Origin: Palaemon carinicauda
Taxonomy: Eukaryota > Arthropoda > Malacostraca > Decapoda > Palaemonidae
Assembly (NCBI RefSeq): GCF_036898095.1
Contig: NC_090725.1
Coordinates: 210,103,570 to 210,167,569 of the forward strand
DNA: 64,000 nt
Reading direction: 5' to 3'
Position 1 is the stretch's first letter, and the number at the start of each line of letters is the position of its first letter. The notes beneath the pieces were generated by a model. That model ran no database searches and was not told the origin of the DNA. It saw only the letters and a list, made by a program, of their open reading frames with translations. A program made the translations under genes and the position numbers. Below are positions 22,348-31,114 of this stretch, in pieces.

Positions 22348-24308
22348 CTGCCCGCAACTTCAGACAGCAGTGGGAGCCAGACTCAAGAACTTCTGGCAAG
22401 CCTGGGAGAAGAGAGGCGCAGATTCACAATCTGTGAAGTTGCTCAGAGAGGGGTACAAAATCCCTTTTGTACGCAAACCCCCTCTAGCAACGTCCCCCAT
22501 CGATCTCTCTCCCAGGTACAGAGAGGAAGAAAAGAGACAAGCCCTGAAACTGGAAGTGTCTCTTTTGCTAGAGAAGGGAGCGGTGGTCAAAGTCTCGGAC
22601 CTTCGATCACCGGGATTTTACAACCGTCTCTTCCTAGTTTCAAAGAAGACAGGAGGTTGGAGACCGGTGCTAGACGTCAGTGCTCTGAATGTCTTTGTCA
22701 CAAAGACGAAGTTCTCCATGGAGACCACAAAGTCAGTCTTAGCAGCGGTCAGAAGGGAAGACTGGATGGTCTCGCTAGACCTAAGGGACGCCTACTTCCA
22801 CATCCCCATTCACTCAGACTCCCAACCTTTTCTGAGATTCGTCTTCGAAAATGTGGTCTACCAGTTTCGGGCCCTGTGCTTTGGCCTAAGCACAGCTCCT
22901 CTCGTGTTTACGAGGCTGATGAGGAATGTGGCCAAATTCCTCCACTTATCGGACATCCGAGCCTCCCTTTATTTGGACGACTGGCTTCTCAGAGCCTCTT
23001 CCAGTCGTCGCTGTCTGAAGGATCTCAAGTGGACTCTAGATCTGACCAAGGAATTGGGACTCCTTGTCAATTTGGAAAAGTCGCAGCTGGTCCCATCCCA
23101 AACTATTCTGTATTTAGGGATGGAGATTCACAGTCTAGCTTTTCGGGCTTTTCCGTCGGCCCCCAGAATAGATCAAGCCCTGCTATCCATCCAGAAGATG
23201 CTGAAGAAGGAACGCTGCTCAGTCAGGCTGTGGATGAGTCTGGTAGGGACGCTGTCATCCCTGGAACAATTTGTATCACTAGGAAGACTACACCTCCGTC
23301 CTCTTCAATACCATCTAGCTTTTCACTGGAAAAAGGACAAGACGCTAGAAGCGGTCTCGATCCCGATTTCCGAAAAGATAAAAGTCTTGTCTGACTTGGT
23401 GGAAGGACAATATCAACCTAAGAGAGGGTCTTCCCCTGGCTGTTCAGACTCCCAACCACGTTCTCTTCTCGGACGCATCGGACTTGGGCTGGGGCGCGAC
23501 ACTGGACGGTCGGGAATGCTCAGGTCTGTGGAACTCGAGTCAGAGGAGCATGCATATCAACTGCAAGGAGCTGTTGGCAGTACATCTGGCCTTGAAAAGC
23601 TTCGAGTATCTCCTTCGAGGCAAAGTGGTGGAAGTAAACTCGGACAACACCATGGCCTTGGCGTACATCTCCAAACAAGGAGGTACCCACTCACTGACGT
23701 TGTACGAGATCGCAAGGGACCTGCTCATCTGGTCAAAAGGTCAAGACATCTCTCTAGTAACGAGGTTCATCCAAGGCGACTTGAACGTCATAGCAGATTG
23801 TCTCAGTCGGAAAGGGCAAGTAATTCCAACCGAATGGACCCTCCACAAGGATGTGTGCAAGAGACTTTGGGCCACTTGGGGTCAACCAACCATAGATCTC
23901 TTTGCAACCTCGCTGACCAAGAGGCTTCCAATCTATTGCTCCCCAGTCCCGGACCCAGCAGCAATACATATAGATGCCTTCCTCCTAGATTGGTCACATC
24001 TGGATCTCTACGCATTCCCACCGTTCAAGATTGCCAACAAGGTACTGCAGAAGTTCGCCTCTCACGAAGGGACAAGGTTGACGTTAGTTGCTCCCCTCTG
24101 GCCCGCGAGAGAATGGTTCACCGAGGTACTTCGATGGTTAGTAGACATTCCCAGAAGTCTTCCTCTAAGGGTAGACCTTCTACGTCAGCCACACGTAAAG
24201 AAGGTACACCAAAGCCTCCACGCTCTTCGTCTGACTGCCTTCAGACTATCGAAAGACTCTCGAGAGCTAGAGGCTTTTCGAAGGAGGCAGCCAGTGCGAT
24301 TGCTATAG
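22259..24308 (+). pseudogene. DIRS-B1 reverse transcriptase-RNase H, one frameshift
   Basis: RT is in frame +1 to gag. Motifs: PGFYNRLFLVSKKTGGWR, VLDVSALN, SLDLRDAYFHIPI, CFGLSTAPLVFTRL, catalytic YLDDW at 22970-22984, and ILYLGMEIHS. Near 23395 an indel moves the reading to another frame, in which RNase H continues: FSDASDLGWGATLDG (Asp), INCKELLAVHLAL (Glu), VNSDNTMALAY (Asp), IADCLSRKGQ (Asp), then DLFAT, YCSPVPDP and LYAFPPFKI to 24308. Without this indel the whole RT-RNase H would be one ORF of about 680 codons. The original RT frame stays open beyond the break and runs straight into the recombinase. Confidence 0.9.
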
Positions 24309-25306
24309 CAAGGAGAGCGTCTACCATTAGAGTCTACCAATCGAAGTGGGAAGTCTTCCGAGACTGGTGCAAGTCAGTTTCTGTATCCTCGACCAGTACC
24401 TCTGTAGCTCAAATAGCTGATTTTCTCTTATACCTGAGAAAAGGACGATCCCTTTCAGCTCCCACTATCAAGGGCTACAGAAGCATGTTGGCATCGGTCT
24501 TCCGGCATAGAGGCTTAGATCTTTCCAACAATAAAGATCTGCAAGACCTCCTTAAGTCTTTTGAGACCACCAAGGAGCGTCGTTTGGCTACCCCTGGATG
24601 GAATTTAGACGTGGTACTAAGATTCCTCATGTCAGACAGGTTTGAGCCGTTACAATCAGCCTCCCTGAAAGATCTCACTCTTAAGACTCTTTTCCTGGTA
24701 TGCTTAGCCTCGGCTAAAAGAGTCAGTGAGATTCATGCCTTCAGCAAGAACATCGGATTTTCGTCGGAAAAAGCCACTTGTTCGCTGCAACTTGGTTTTC
24801 TAGCCAAAAATGAGCTGCCTTCTCGGCCTTGGCCTAAATCTTTCGATATTCCCAGCTTATCGGAGATCGTAGGCAATGAACTAGAAAGAGTCTTATGCCC
24901 TGTTAGAGCTCTTAAGTTCTATTTAAAGCGTACTAAACCTTTACGAGGCCAATCTGAAACTTTATGGTGTTCAGTTAAGAAACCATCCTTGCCTATGTCA
25001 AAGAATGCTTTGTCATACTTTATCAGATTGTTATTACGAGAAGCTCATTCACATCTGAGTGAGGAAGACCGAACTTTGCTTAAGGTGAAGACGCACGAAG
25101 TTAGAGCTGTAGCAACTTCCGTGGCCTTTAAGCAAAATAGATCTCTGCGAAGTATAATGGACGCAACCTATTGGAGAAGCAAGTCAGTGTTCGCGTCATT
25201 TTACTTGAAAGATGTCCAGTCTCTTTACGAGAACTGCTACACACTGGGACCATTCGTAGCAGCGAGTGCAGTAGTGGGTGAGGGCTCAACCACTACAATT
25301 CCCTAA
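24113..25306 (+). CDS. DIRS-B1 tyrosine recombinase
   Basis: Proposed start ATG at 24113, which lies in a similar place in copy 2 (about 53493) and gives 397 aa. The N-terminal segment has a SAM-like core (IRVYQSKWEVFRDWCKS, LSAPTIKGYRSMLASVF). The catalytic part has ASAKRVSEIHAFS (Arg), KTHEVRAVATSVAF (His-x-x-Arg) and FASFYLKDV (Tyr). It overlaps the RNase H end by about 195 nt in the -1 frame. All signature residues are present and there are no stops. Homologous copies in this window give independent support. Confidence 0.88.
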   Translation: MVHRGTSMVSRHSQKSSSKGRPSTSATRKEGTPKPPRSSSDCLQTIERLSRARGFSKEAASAIAIARRASTIRVYQSKWEVFRDWCKSVSVSSTSTSVAQIADFLLYLRKGRSLSAPTIKGYRSMLASVFRHRGLDLSNNKDLQDLLKSFETTKERRLATPGWNLDVVLRFLMSDRFEPLQSASLKDLTLKTLFLVCLASAKRVSEIHAFSKNIGFSSEKATCSLQLGFLAKNELPSRPWPKSFDIPSLSEIVGNELERVLCPVRALKFYLKRTKPLRGQSETLWCSVKKPSLPMSKNALSYFIRLLLREAHSHLSEEDRTLLKVKTHEVRAVATSVAFKQNRSLRSIMDATYWRSKSVFASFYLKDVQSLYENCYTLGPFVAASAVVGEGSTTTIP

Positions 25307-25637
25307 TTCCATATCCTTTTAATCTGTCTCTTGAAATGTTTTTAATGTTGTTTTTTATGGGTTGTCCGGAAGGCTAAGAAGCCTTTCGCATCCTGGTTGA
25401 TTTGGCGGGTGGTCAAAGTCATTTCTTGAGAGCGCCCAGATTAGGGGTTTGATGAGGTCCTGTTGTATGGGTTGCAGCCCTTGATACTTCAGCTCCTAGG
25501 GGTCTGTCAGCATCCTAAGAGGATCGCGAGGCTCCGTAAGGAAGATGTACTTATAAGGCAGAGTAATCGTCTAAGTCGACTTCCTTACCAGGTACCTATT
25601 TATTTTGTTTTTGTTATTTTGATAACTTCTAAAATGA

Positions 25638-25643
25638 AATAAA
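25638..25643 (+). terminator. DIRS-B1 polyadenylation signal AATAAA
   Basis: AATAAA in the 3' untranslated region, 330 bases after the recombinase stop and before the internal complementary region. Plausible but unproven. Confidence 0.4.
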
Positions 25644-25707
25644 AACTCTTAGCTCATAAGATGTAAACATATTTAACTGGTCTCTACCCACCACCCTGGG
25701 TGTGAAT

Positions 25708-25802
25708 CAGCTATATATATTCACCGGCTAAGTTAAATATTTAAAAATGATATTTTAATTATAAAATAAATTTTTGAATATACTTACCCGGTGAATATAT
25801 AA
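25708..25802 (+). repeat. DIRS-B1 internal complementary region
   Basis: 25708-25745 is the reverse complement of the left end (19536-19572). 25743-25802 is the reverse complement of the right end (about 25983-26042). They join through an A-rich overlap, modelling a circle junction. Confidence 0.92.
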
Positions 25803-25848
25803 ATTAAACGACCCTCCCTTCCTCCCCAATAGAGATGCAGTGGGATGA

Positions 25849-26042
25849 GAAGAAATTGAGTCTTTGTTTACATGGAGTATGGTATCTGGCCGACAGTTGG
25901 CGCTGATGGGCACACCCGCAACCTGTATAGCGATCGCTGGCGAGTTTTTTACAGTTTTTTGTCTGTCGAGCAACAGAGTTGCAGCTATATATATTCACCG
26001 GGTAAGTATATTCAAAAATTTATTTTATAATTAAAATATCAT
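25849..26042 (+). repeat. DIRS-B1 right inverted terminal repeat
   Basis: Complement of 19559-19712, plus an outer arm (CCGGGTAAGTATATTC to AAAATATCAT) complemented at 25743-25802. Confidence 0.9.
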
Positions 26043-26296
26043 AATGAAAGACTTCGCTCTTGAATCTGAAAGAAAATTTCAAATTATTAGAAGGCACAGG
26101 TTCCAAAGGAACGTCAGTCTTTAATAAGGAAAAAACACATCATGCTTTAGGCATGCGGCACTCATGTGACGACTATGACATTTCACCTAGTAAAGAACAG
26201 TCTATGAAAAACACTAAGTGTCTCTGAATTCACTACGTATCACACGAGGGTCAACACAGGCACCCGAAGAGTTAAAGTCCCAAGTAACTCACTGTT

Positions 26297-27523
26297 CTAT
26301 GCAGAGTTAGGTGCAGGTTTCATAACACTACCTGTGGCTACCACGAAATGTTTGACTTCATGCACTTGTTTAGCGTAATGCTTGAAGAAAACACGTGAGG
26401 ATTTCCAGCCTGTGAAACTCTTAAGGCTTTCGAAATTCATGCTCTGGAAAAAATTCAGAGACGATGCGACTTTTCTAGGATCATGACCTGCGGGTGTACT
26501 GTCAGGATCCGCTCTGCGAATGAAGTAGGTGATTTTCGCTCTTAGTTGTTTCAGGGACAGGTTGCTACCCGATGTTTCTCCTTTGAAGAGTTGGCCTCCA
26601 CCAAAGTCAGAAGTTCTACGAAGATAGACCTTGAGGCTCTCTACTGGACATAGAGAGGCATCTTCTTTCAGGGGGCAGATTCTCCAAGGGCCCCATCTTT
26701 TGGTGGGTAGTTCGTTTTTAGCGAGAAACGTCGGATCCGGGAAGAGGGTAAGGTCTCCTGAGTCTGTAAACAGGATGTGACCCTCGTCTCTTGATAATGC
26801 CACTATTTCGCTGACTCGGGCTCCTGAGGCAAGAGCAAAAAGAAATATAACTTTTTGAGTCAGATCCTTGAGAGTGCACGAATCGTTGTCCAAGTTGGAG
26901 GCAAAATGGAGCACCTTGTCCAGGGACCAGGAGATAGGTTTTGGTGGAGGTGCTGGGCGTAGACGAGCGCATGCCTTCGGCAGTTTATTGAAGATGTCGC
27001 TGGACAGATCAATCTGGAAGGCGTACAATAGTGGTCTAGTCAAGGCCGATTTGCAAGTAGAAATCGTGTTGGCTGCTAAGCCCTGTCCATGAAGGTGAAT
27101 GAAGAAGGACATGCAAAAATCAATGGTGATTTCCGTAGGATTTTTTGCCTTGACGAATGAGACCCATTTTCTCCAGGATGATTCGTATTGCCGTCGTGTG
27201 GATTCGGTCTTGTATTCCTTGAGGAAGTCTAGACTTTTCTTCGAGATCCCAAACCTCTTCTTCGCGGCTAGGGAGAGAAAATCATGAGATGAAGGTCCCT
27301 GACTTTCGATGATGAAGCGAAGGCAGTCGACTTCTGTACTTGCTGGGAGAAAACTGGGCCCGGGAGAGGGATCAGCGTGGGTTGTAGCTCCAGGACTAGG
27401 GGTTACCAGTTGCTCCGGGGCCACTTGGGAGCCACTAGGGCCGCTGTCCCTTTTAAGGTTCTCAGTTTGGAGAGGACTTTCAGCAGAAGGTTGGTGGGAG
27501 GAAACAGGTAGATCCTGGACCAT
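26297..27523 (-). CDS. DIRS-D1 tyrosine recombinase
   Basis: The frame is open on minus from 29065 to 26297. The likely protein starts near the ATG at 27523 (408 aa), since upstream codons only shadow RT-RNase H. N-terminal segment: STRRQYESSWRKWVSF and AANTISTCKSALTRPL. Catalytic residues: GARVSEIVALS (Arg), AGHDPRKVASS (His-x-x-Arg), FFKHYAKQV (Tyr). It overlaps the RNase H end by about 120 nt in the -1 frame, exactly as in DIRS-C1 and DIRS-B1. It is intact. DIRS-B1 lies about 255 bases downstream of the stop and separates it from a minus-strand AATAAA candidate at 19454-19459. Confidence 0.9.
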   Translation of the reverse strand: MVQDLPVSSHQPSAESPLQTENLKRDSGPSGSQVAPEQLVTPSPGATTHADPSPGPSFLPASTEVDCLRFIIESQGPSSHDFLSLAAKKRFGISKKSLDFLKEYKTESTRRQYESSWRKWVSFVKAKNPTEITIDFCMSFFIHLHGQGLAANTISTCKSALTRPLLYAFQIDLSSDIFNKLPKACARLRPAPPPKPISWSLDKVLHFASNLDNDSCTLKDLTQKVIFLFALASGARVSEIVALSRDEGHILFTDSGDLTLFPDPTFLAKNELPTKRWGPWRICPLKEDASLCPVESLKVYLRRTSDFGGGQLFKGETSGSNLSLKQLRAKITYFIRRADPDSTPAGHDPRKVASSLNFFQSMNFESLKSFTGWKSSRVFFKHYAKQVHEVKHFVVATGSVMKPAPNSA

Positions 27524-29256
27524 CTGTTCCAATCCAGTGACATGGCGTCCACTGCTTCTGCCTTGGGGTCCTCGTACGGGGCCACATATCGAGGAAGTTG
27601 ATTGTTGTCGCTCGTTGCGAAGAGATCGATCTGAAGTTCTGGGACTTGGTGAGAGATGAAGGAGAAGGATCTTGCGTCTAGAGACCATTCCGACTCTATC
27701 GGGCTTGTTCGAGATAGAGCGTCCGCCGTCACGTTGCGGAATCCTTGTAGATGAACTGCAGACAGGTGCCATTTCTTCTTCTCTGCCAGATGGAAGATTG
27801 GGAGAAGCACCTGATTTATCTGGGGCGATCTTGAGCCTTGGCAATTGAGACATCGAACTACCACCGAGTTGTCCAGGGTTAGACGAATGTGGATCGAGGA
27901 AGGCGGAGAGAGTTTCTTCAGAGTTAGAAGGACCGCCATGGCCTCCAAGATGTTGATGGGAAACGTCTTGAATAGGGGAGACCATGTTCCTTGAGCCTGT
28001 TTTTGGTGGGAGTGACCTCCCCAACCCTCCAGCGAAGCATCCGTGTGGATGTTGAGTGATGGAGGTGGGTGTTGAAGAGGGATGGACCTTTTCAGGGCCT
28101 TTGCTTCCGACCACGGCTTTAGGAGTAACCGAAGTCTGTTTGGGAGCTGTCTCTTGAGGTCTCTTCGAGCGATGGATGCGGAACGTCTCCAGACTCCCGC
28201 GGCATCCTTTAGCTGTGCACGTAGCACTGGGTTTGTCACTGAGGCGAACTGTAGAGAGCCTAGAACTCGTTCCTGCTGACGTCTTGAGATCCGTTTGGAT
28301 TTCAGCAGTCTTTTGACAGACCCTGCTATTTCCTTCCTTTTCTTCTGGGGAATGGAAAGGCGGTGTGACTGAAAATTCCACTTGATTCCTAACCATTGGA
28401 ACTTCTGAGCTGGAGAGAGGCGAGATTTCTTTCTGTTTATCGTGAATCCCAGGTGTTCCAGAAACTGGGTGACTTTGTTGCAGGATCTTAGACAATCTTC
28501 GGGCGATGGAGCCCAGACCAGCCAGTCGTTGAGGTAGGCCATCACCTGGACGCCGCGGAGGCGGAGCTGTTGAACGATGGCGTCTGCCAGCTTTGTGAAG
28601 ATCCGTGGGGCCACATTGAGGCCGAAGGGCATGGCCCTGAAAGCGTAGCTTTTCCTTTGGAGTCGAAATCCTAGGTAGGAGGAAGCGTGGTGGTTCATTG
28701 GAACGTGCCAGTAGGCATCCGCCAGGTCTATGGAGACCGTGTAGGAACCTTGAGGCCGAAGGGTCCTTATCTGTTGAAGAGTCAGCATGTTGAACTTGTT
28801 GTTTGCTATGAACTTGTTGAGGGGGGATAAGTCTAGAATGACTCTGAGTTTGTCGGAGTCCTTCTTGGGGACACAAAACAGTCTCCCTTGGAACCTGGTT
28901 GACTTTACCCTCCTTATCACCTTCTTGTTCAAGAGTTCTAGGACATATTCTTCCAGAAGGGGGGTTGACTGTTGGAAGAACTGCTGGAAGGTTGGGGGTG
29001 GTTGAGTCCAGCTCCAGCCTAGACCCTTCTTGACGATGCTGTGTGCCCAGGGATCGAAGGTCCAACGATCCTGGAATTGGCGGAGTCTTCCTCCCACCGG
29101 AAGCACTTCATTGCTTCTGGTTTCCCGAGGGTTTACTACCTCGGCCGCTAGCTCCCTTTCCTCCTCTGCCTCTGGAGGGACGGCGAGATGCATCTCTGCC
29201 TGCACCTCTGTTTGAGCCTCTACCTTTGGGACGAAAGGTAGTTGACTGTTGCTCAA
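27403..29256 (-). CDS. DIRS-D1 reverse transcriptase-RNase H (617 aa) with YLND active site
   Basis: The frame is uninterrupted from 29256, +1 relative to gag. Motifs in order: FCVPKKDSDKLR, ILDLSPLNKF, SIDLADAYWHVPM, MPFGLNVAPRIFTKL, then YLNDW at 28522-28536 and QWLGIKWN. RNase H follows with HTDASLEGWGGHS, NILEAMAVLLTL, TLDNSVVVRCL and ADALSRTSPIESEW, then DLFAT and LFPPTN. The catalytic YxDD signature carries Asn instead of the first Asp (AAC, at 28528-28530 on plus), while DIRS-B1 and DIRS-C1 have YLDD. That change should abolish polymerase activity although the frame is fully open. Confidence 0.92.
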   Translation of the reverse strand: MSNSQLPFVPKVEAQTEVQAEMHLAVPPEAEEERELAAEVVNPRETRSNEVLPVGGRLRQFQDRWTFDPWAHSIVKKGLGWSWTQPPPTFQQFFQQSTPLLEEYVLELLNKKVIRRVKSTRFQGRLFCVPKKDSDKLRVILDLSPLNKFIANNKFNMLTLQQIRTLRPQGSYTVSIDLADAYWHVPMNHHASSYLGFRLQRKSYAFRAMPFGLNVAPRIFTKLADAIVQQLRLRGVQVMAYLNDWLVWAPSPEDCLRSCNKVTQFLEHLGFTINRKKSRLSPAQKFQWLGIKWNFQSHRLSIPQKKRKEIAGSVKRLLKSKRISRRQQERVLGSLQFASVTNPVLRAQLKDAAGVWRRSASIARRDLKRQLPNRLRLLLKPWSEAKALKRSIPLQHPPPSLNIHTDASLEGWGGHSHQKQAQGTWSPLFKTFPINILEAMAVLLTLKKLSPPSSIHIRLTLDNSVVVRCLNCQGSRSPQINQVLLPIFHLAEKKKWHLSAVHLQGFRNVTADALSRTSPIESEWSLDARSFSFISHQVPELQIDLFATSDNNQLPRYVAPYEDPKAEAVDAMSLDWNRWSRIYLFPPTNLLLKVLSKLRTLKGTAALVAPKWPRSNW

Positions 29257-31114
29257 AAGCAGGGGTGAAAACCGGCGACTGTGACAAGACCGGTTGGGTG
29301 ACCAGCTGAAAGGTCTGCTGTGGCTGAGCTGCCACTTGGGGAGTAGCGGATCCCGGAAACTGCCGTCTCTGTTGACGTTGCTGGGGTTTCGGTTTTGTGG
29401 GTTTCCTCTTAGGTTGAGGGCCGTCGTCCTGAGAGGATTTCCTTTTCTTCGACATGCCCCACTTGTGGAGAAGGTTCCTGTTCTCCGTGGCGGCCTTGTC
29501 GGTGATCTCTTTCACAAGGGAGGAGGGAAAGAGGTGCTTACCCCAGATGTTGGAGGAAATCAGCCTCCGGGGTTCGTGTCTCACTGTGGCACTGGAGAAC
29601 ACGAATTCACGACAGGCTCTACGAGCCTTCGTGAAGCTGTACAGATCCTTTACTACGGTCGCCAAATGTGTTTTGGCGAGAACCATGTAGTAGTCAGGGA
29701 CCCTAGTGTCACCGGCCATGACTTCGAGCTGTACTTGGAGGGACATGGATGCGGCGAGCCTTTCCTTCGTATCATGTTCCCGACGAAGGAGATGGTCATT
29801 AAGTTTTGGGAGGTCTTCGTTAAACTGACGGCCAGCGACGTCAGGTTCTAGTTTTCCCACCACAAATGTTGACTGGACATCTTTCCAGTGTCTAACATCA
29901 GGGGGAGTAGTCAGGGAGAAGGGTCTGCACTCCTCCAGTGCAGGGCAAGGTTTTCCTTCTTCCACTGCCTTATGCACCGCAGTGAAGGCCTTTTCCAAGA
30001 AGGGGAGGGTCGCATCGTCTGGTGCGACGTAGGTAGGGTGCTTCTTGCTAAGCGCCGGAAGTTTCGAGCAGGTGAAGCCCCTACTTTTCACTGTGTTGGC
30101 CAGCATAGCCTGGGCCTTCGCGAGATCGAACACTATAACCTCCTTCGGTTCGGTCTCTTCTTTAGAGGCAGGTTCGGATCGAAGTCGGACGTAACAGTCC
30201 GGATAAGCCTCAAAGTTCGGGAAGAATTCCACTTCTTCCAGCGCGATCGAGCCGATCTTTTCGCTTATGAAGATCTTGCCCGTCGTAATTGGCATGTGCT
30301 CGGCATACCTCCAGGGGTTGGTATCTGAGCATGCGGGGAGGTCCTTAACCGAAATCCTTTTCGGCTGCTTCGAACTTCCCATGTTGGACCTGAAGAACTC
30401 ATGCGTCTCACGGAGTTTCTTATCCATGAGAGCCTCAAGCATTCTGAACATCTCCTGGGTGTTGGATGGGGTGGGATCCGGGGTAGCAGATGTAGACGGG
30501 AGTGATACGTCCGTCAGTGTAGGAGTCGGTGTGGGGGTGGAAGGTGGAGCGACCTCCTGCTCCGACTCAGGGTATTCCACCTGGTCTTCCTCATAGTCCA
30601 GTTCGTCGCCCATGAGGTTCCTCTCCGTATTCTCCGACACTTCCGACATACGTTCCGCGTTGTCGGCATCCAAACGGCACTCGTGCATGGACTGACCCAT
30701 GACTACATCCGGTTCCACCGTTATCTGGACGGTGGGGATCTGATCCTTGGGGACCACTGAGTCTGGGGATGCCTTCGGGAAAAGCAAGGCCCTCAAGTCT
30801 TCGGTGGCAAGGTATGTTCCGGTAGCGTTCTTCTGGAAGCCACGCACCCACTTGCGTAGCTTCTCTCGAGAAGAGTCCCTAACCTCCACTGAAGGAGGAT
30901 TGTCGAACGCCTCGACCAGGCGGTCCTTGCAGACTGTACAGTGCTGCGGGTCCCAAAACTTCAGATCGCCTTTCTTGTTGGCGCAAGGGGCGTGGGTCCT
31001 ACACGCCGTGTGCCCGTAGAAGTGCGGGCGCTTTACTCCACAGAAGTTGTGGTCACATTTCACGTACTCCTCCTGTAAGAGAAAGAGAACATGAGTACTG
31101 TATATGGAAGTCAT
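29108..31114 (-). CDS. DIRS-D1 gag-like ORF1 (up to 668 aa)
   Basis: A single open frame. The first ATG is at 31114, but a TTTCTCTTACAG acceptor ends at 31073 in plus numbering, so the first ~14 residues may be intronic and translation may start in an upstream exon. N-terminal Cys/His cluster: KCDHNFC, PHFYGHTAC, HAPC, then HCTVCKD. Next come a KLRKWVRGFQKNA block, an acidic region, a Pro/Thr-rich linker, a structured region shared with DIRS-C1 gag (DTNPWRYAEHMP, EEVEFFPNFEA, FVVGKLEPDVAG, CREFVFSSATVRHEP), and a Gln-rich then Arg/Gly-rich tail (GRGSNRGAGRDASRRPSRG). Intact. Probable particle protein. Confidence 0.85.
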   Translation of the reverse strand: MTSIYSTHVLFLLQEEYVKCDHNFCGVKRPHFYGHTACRTHAPCANKKGDLKFWDPQHCTVCKDRLVEAFDNPPSVEVRDSSREKLRKWVRGFQKNATGTYLATEDLRALLFPKASPDSVVPKDQIPTVQITVEPDVVMGQSMHECRLDADNAERMSEVSENTERNLMGDELDYEEDQVEYPESEQEVAPPSTPTPTPTLTDVSLPSTSATPDPTPSNTQEMFRMLEALMDKKLRETHEFFRSNMGSSKQPKRISVKDLPACSDTNPWRYAEHMPITTGKIFISEKIGSIALEEVEFFPNFEAYPDCYVRLRSEPASKEETEPKEVIVFDLAKAQAMLANTVKSRGFTCSKLPALSKKHPTYVAPDDATLPFLEKAFTAVHKAVEEGKPCPALEECRPFSLTTPPDVRHWKDVQSTFVVGKLEPDVAGRQFNEDLPKLNDHLLRREHDTKERLAASMSLQVQLEVMAGDTRVPDYYMVLAKTHLATVVKDLYSFTKARRACREFVFSSATVRHEPRRLISSNIWGKHLFPSSLVKEITDKAATENRNLLHKWGMSKKRKSSQDDGPQPKRKPTKPKPQQRQQRRQFPGSATPQVAAQPQQTFQLVTQPVLSQSPVFTPAFEQQSTTFRPKGRGSNRGAGRDASRRPSRGRGGKGASGRGSKPSGNQKQ

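Larger units (their letters stand above)
19536..26042 (+). mobile_element. DIRS-B1, full-length DIRS retrotransposon (about 6.5 kb)
   Basis: Inserted in opposite orientation into the 3' region of DIRS-D1. The ends were fixed from the internal complementary region at 25708-25802: left TTTTTAAATATTTAAC, right AAAATATCAT. It contains an intact 819-aa gag, an RT-RNase H with one frameshift and an intact tyrosine recombinase. There is no evident target duplication, as usual for DIRS. A second, decayed member is at 48708-55398. Confidence 0.92.

Noticed and set aside
19536..26042. DIRS-B1 as two host genes (819 and 1015 codons)
   Set aside because: The ORFs lie inside inverted terminal repeats with an internal complementary region and encode gag, RT, RNase H and recombinase motifs.
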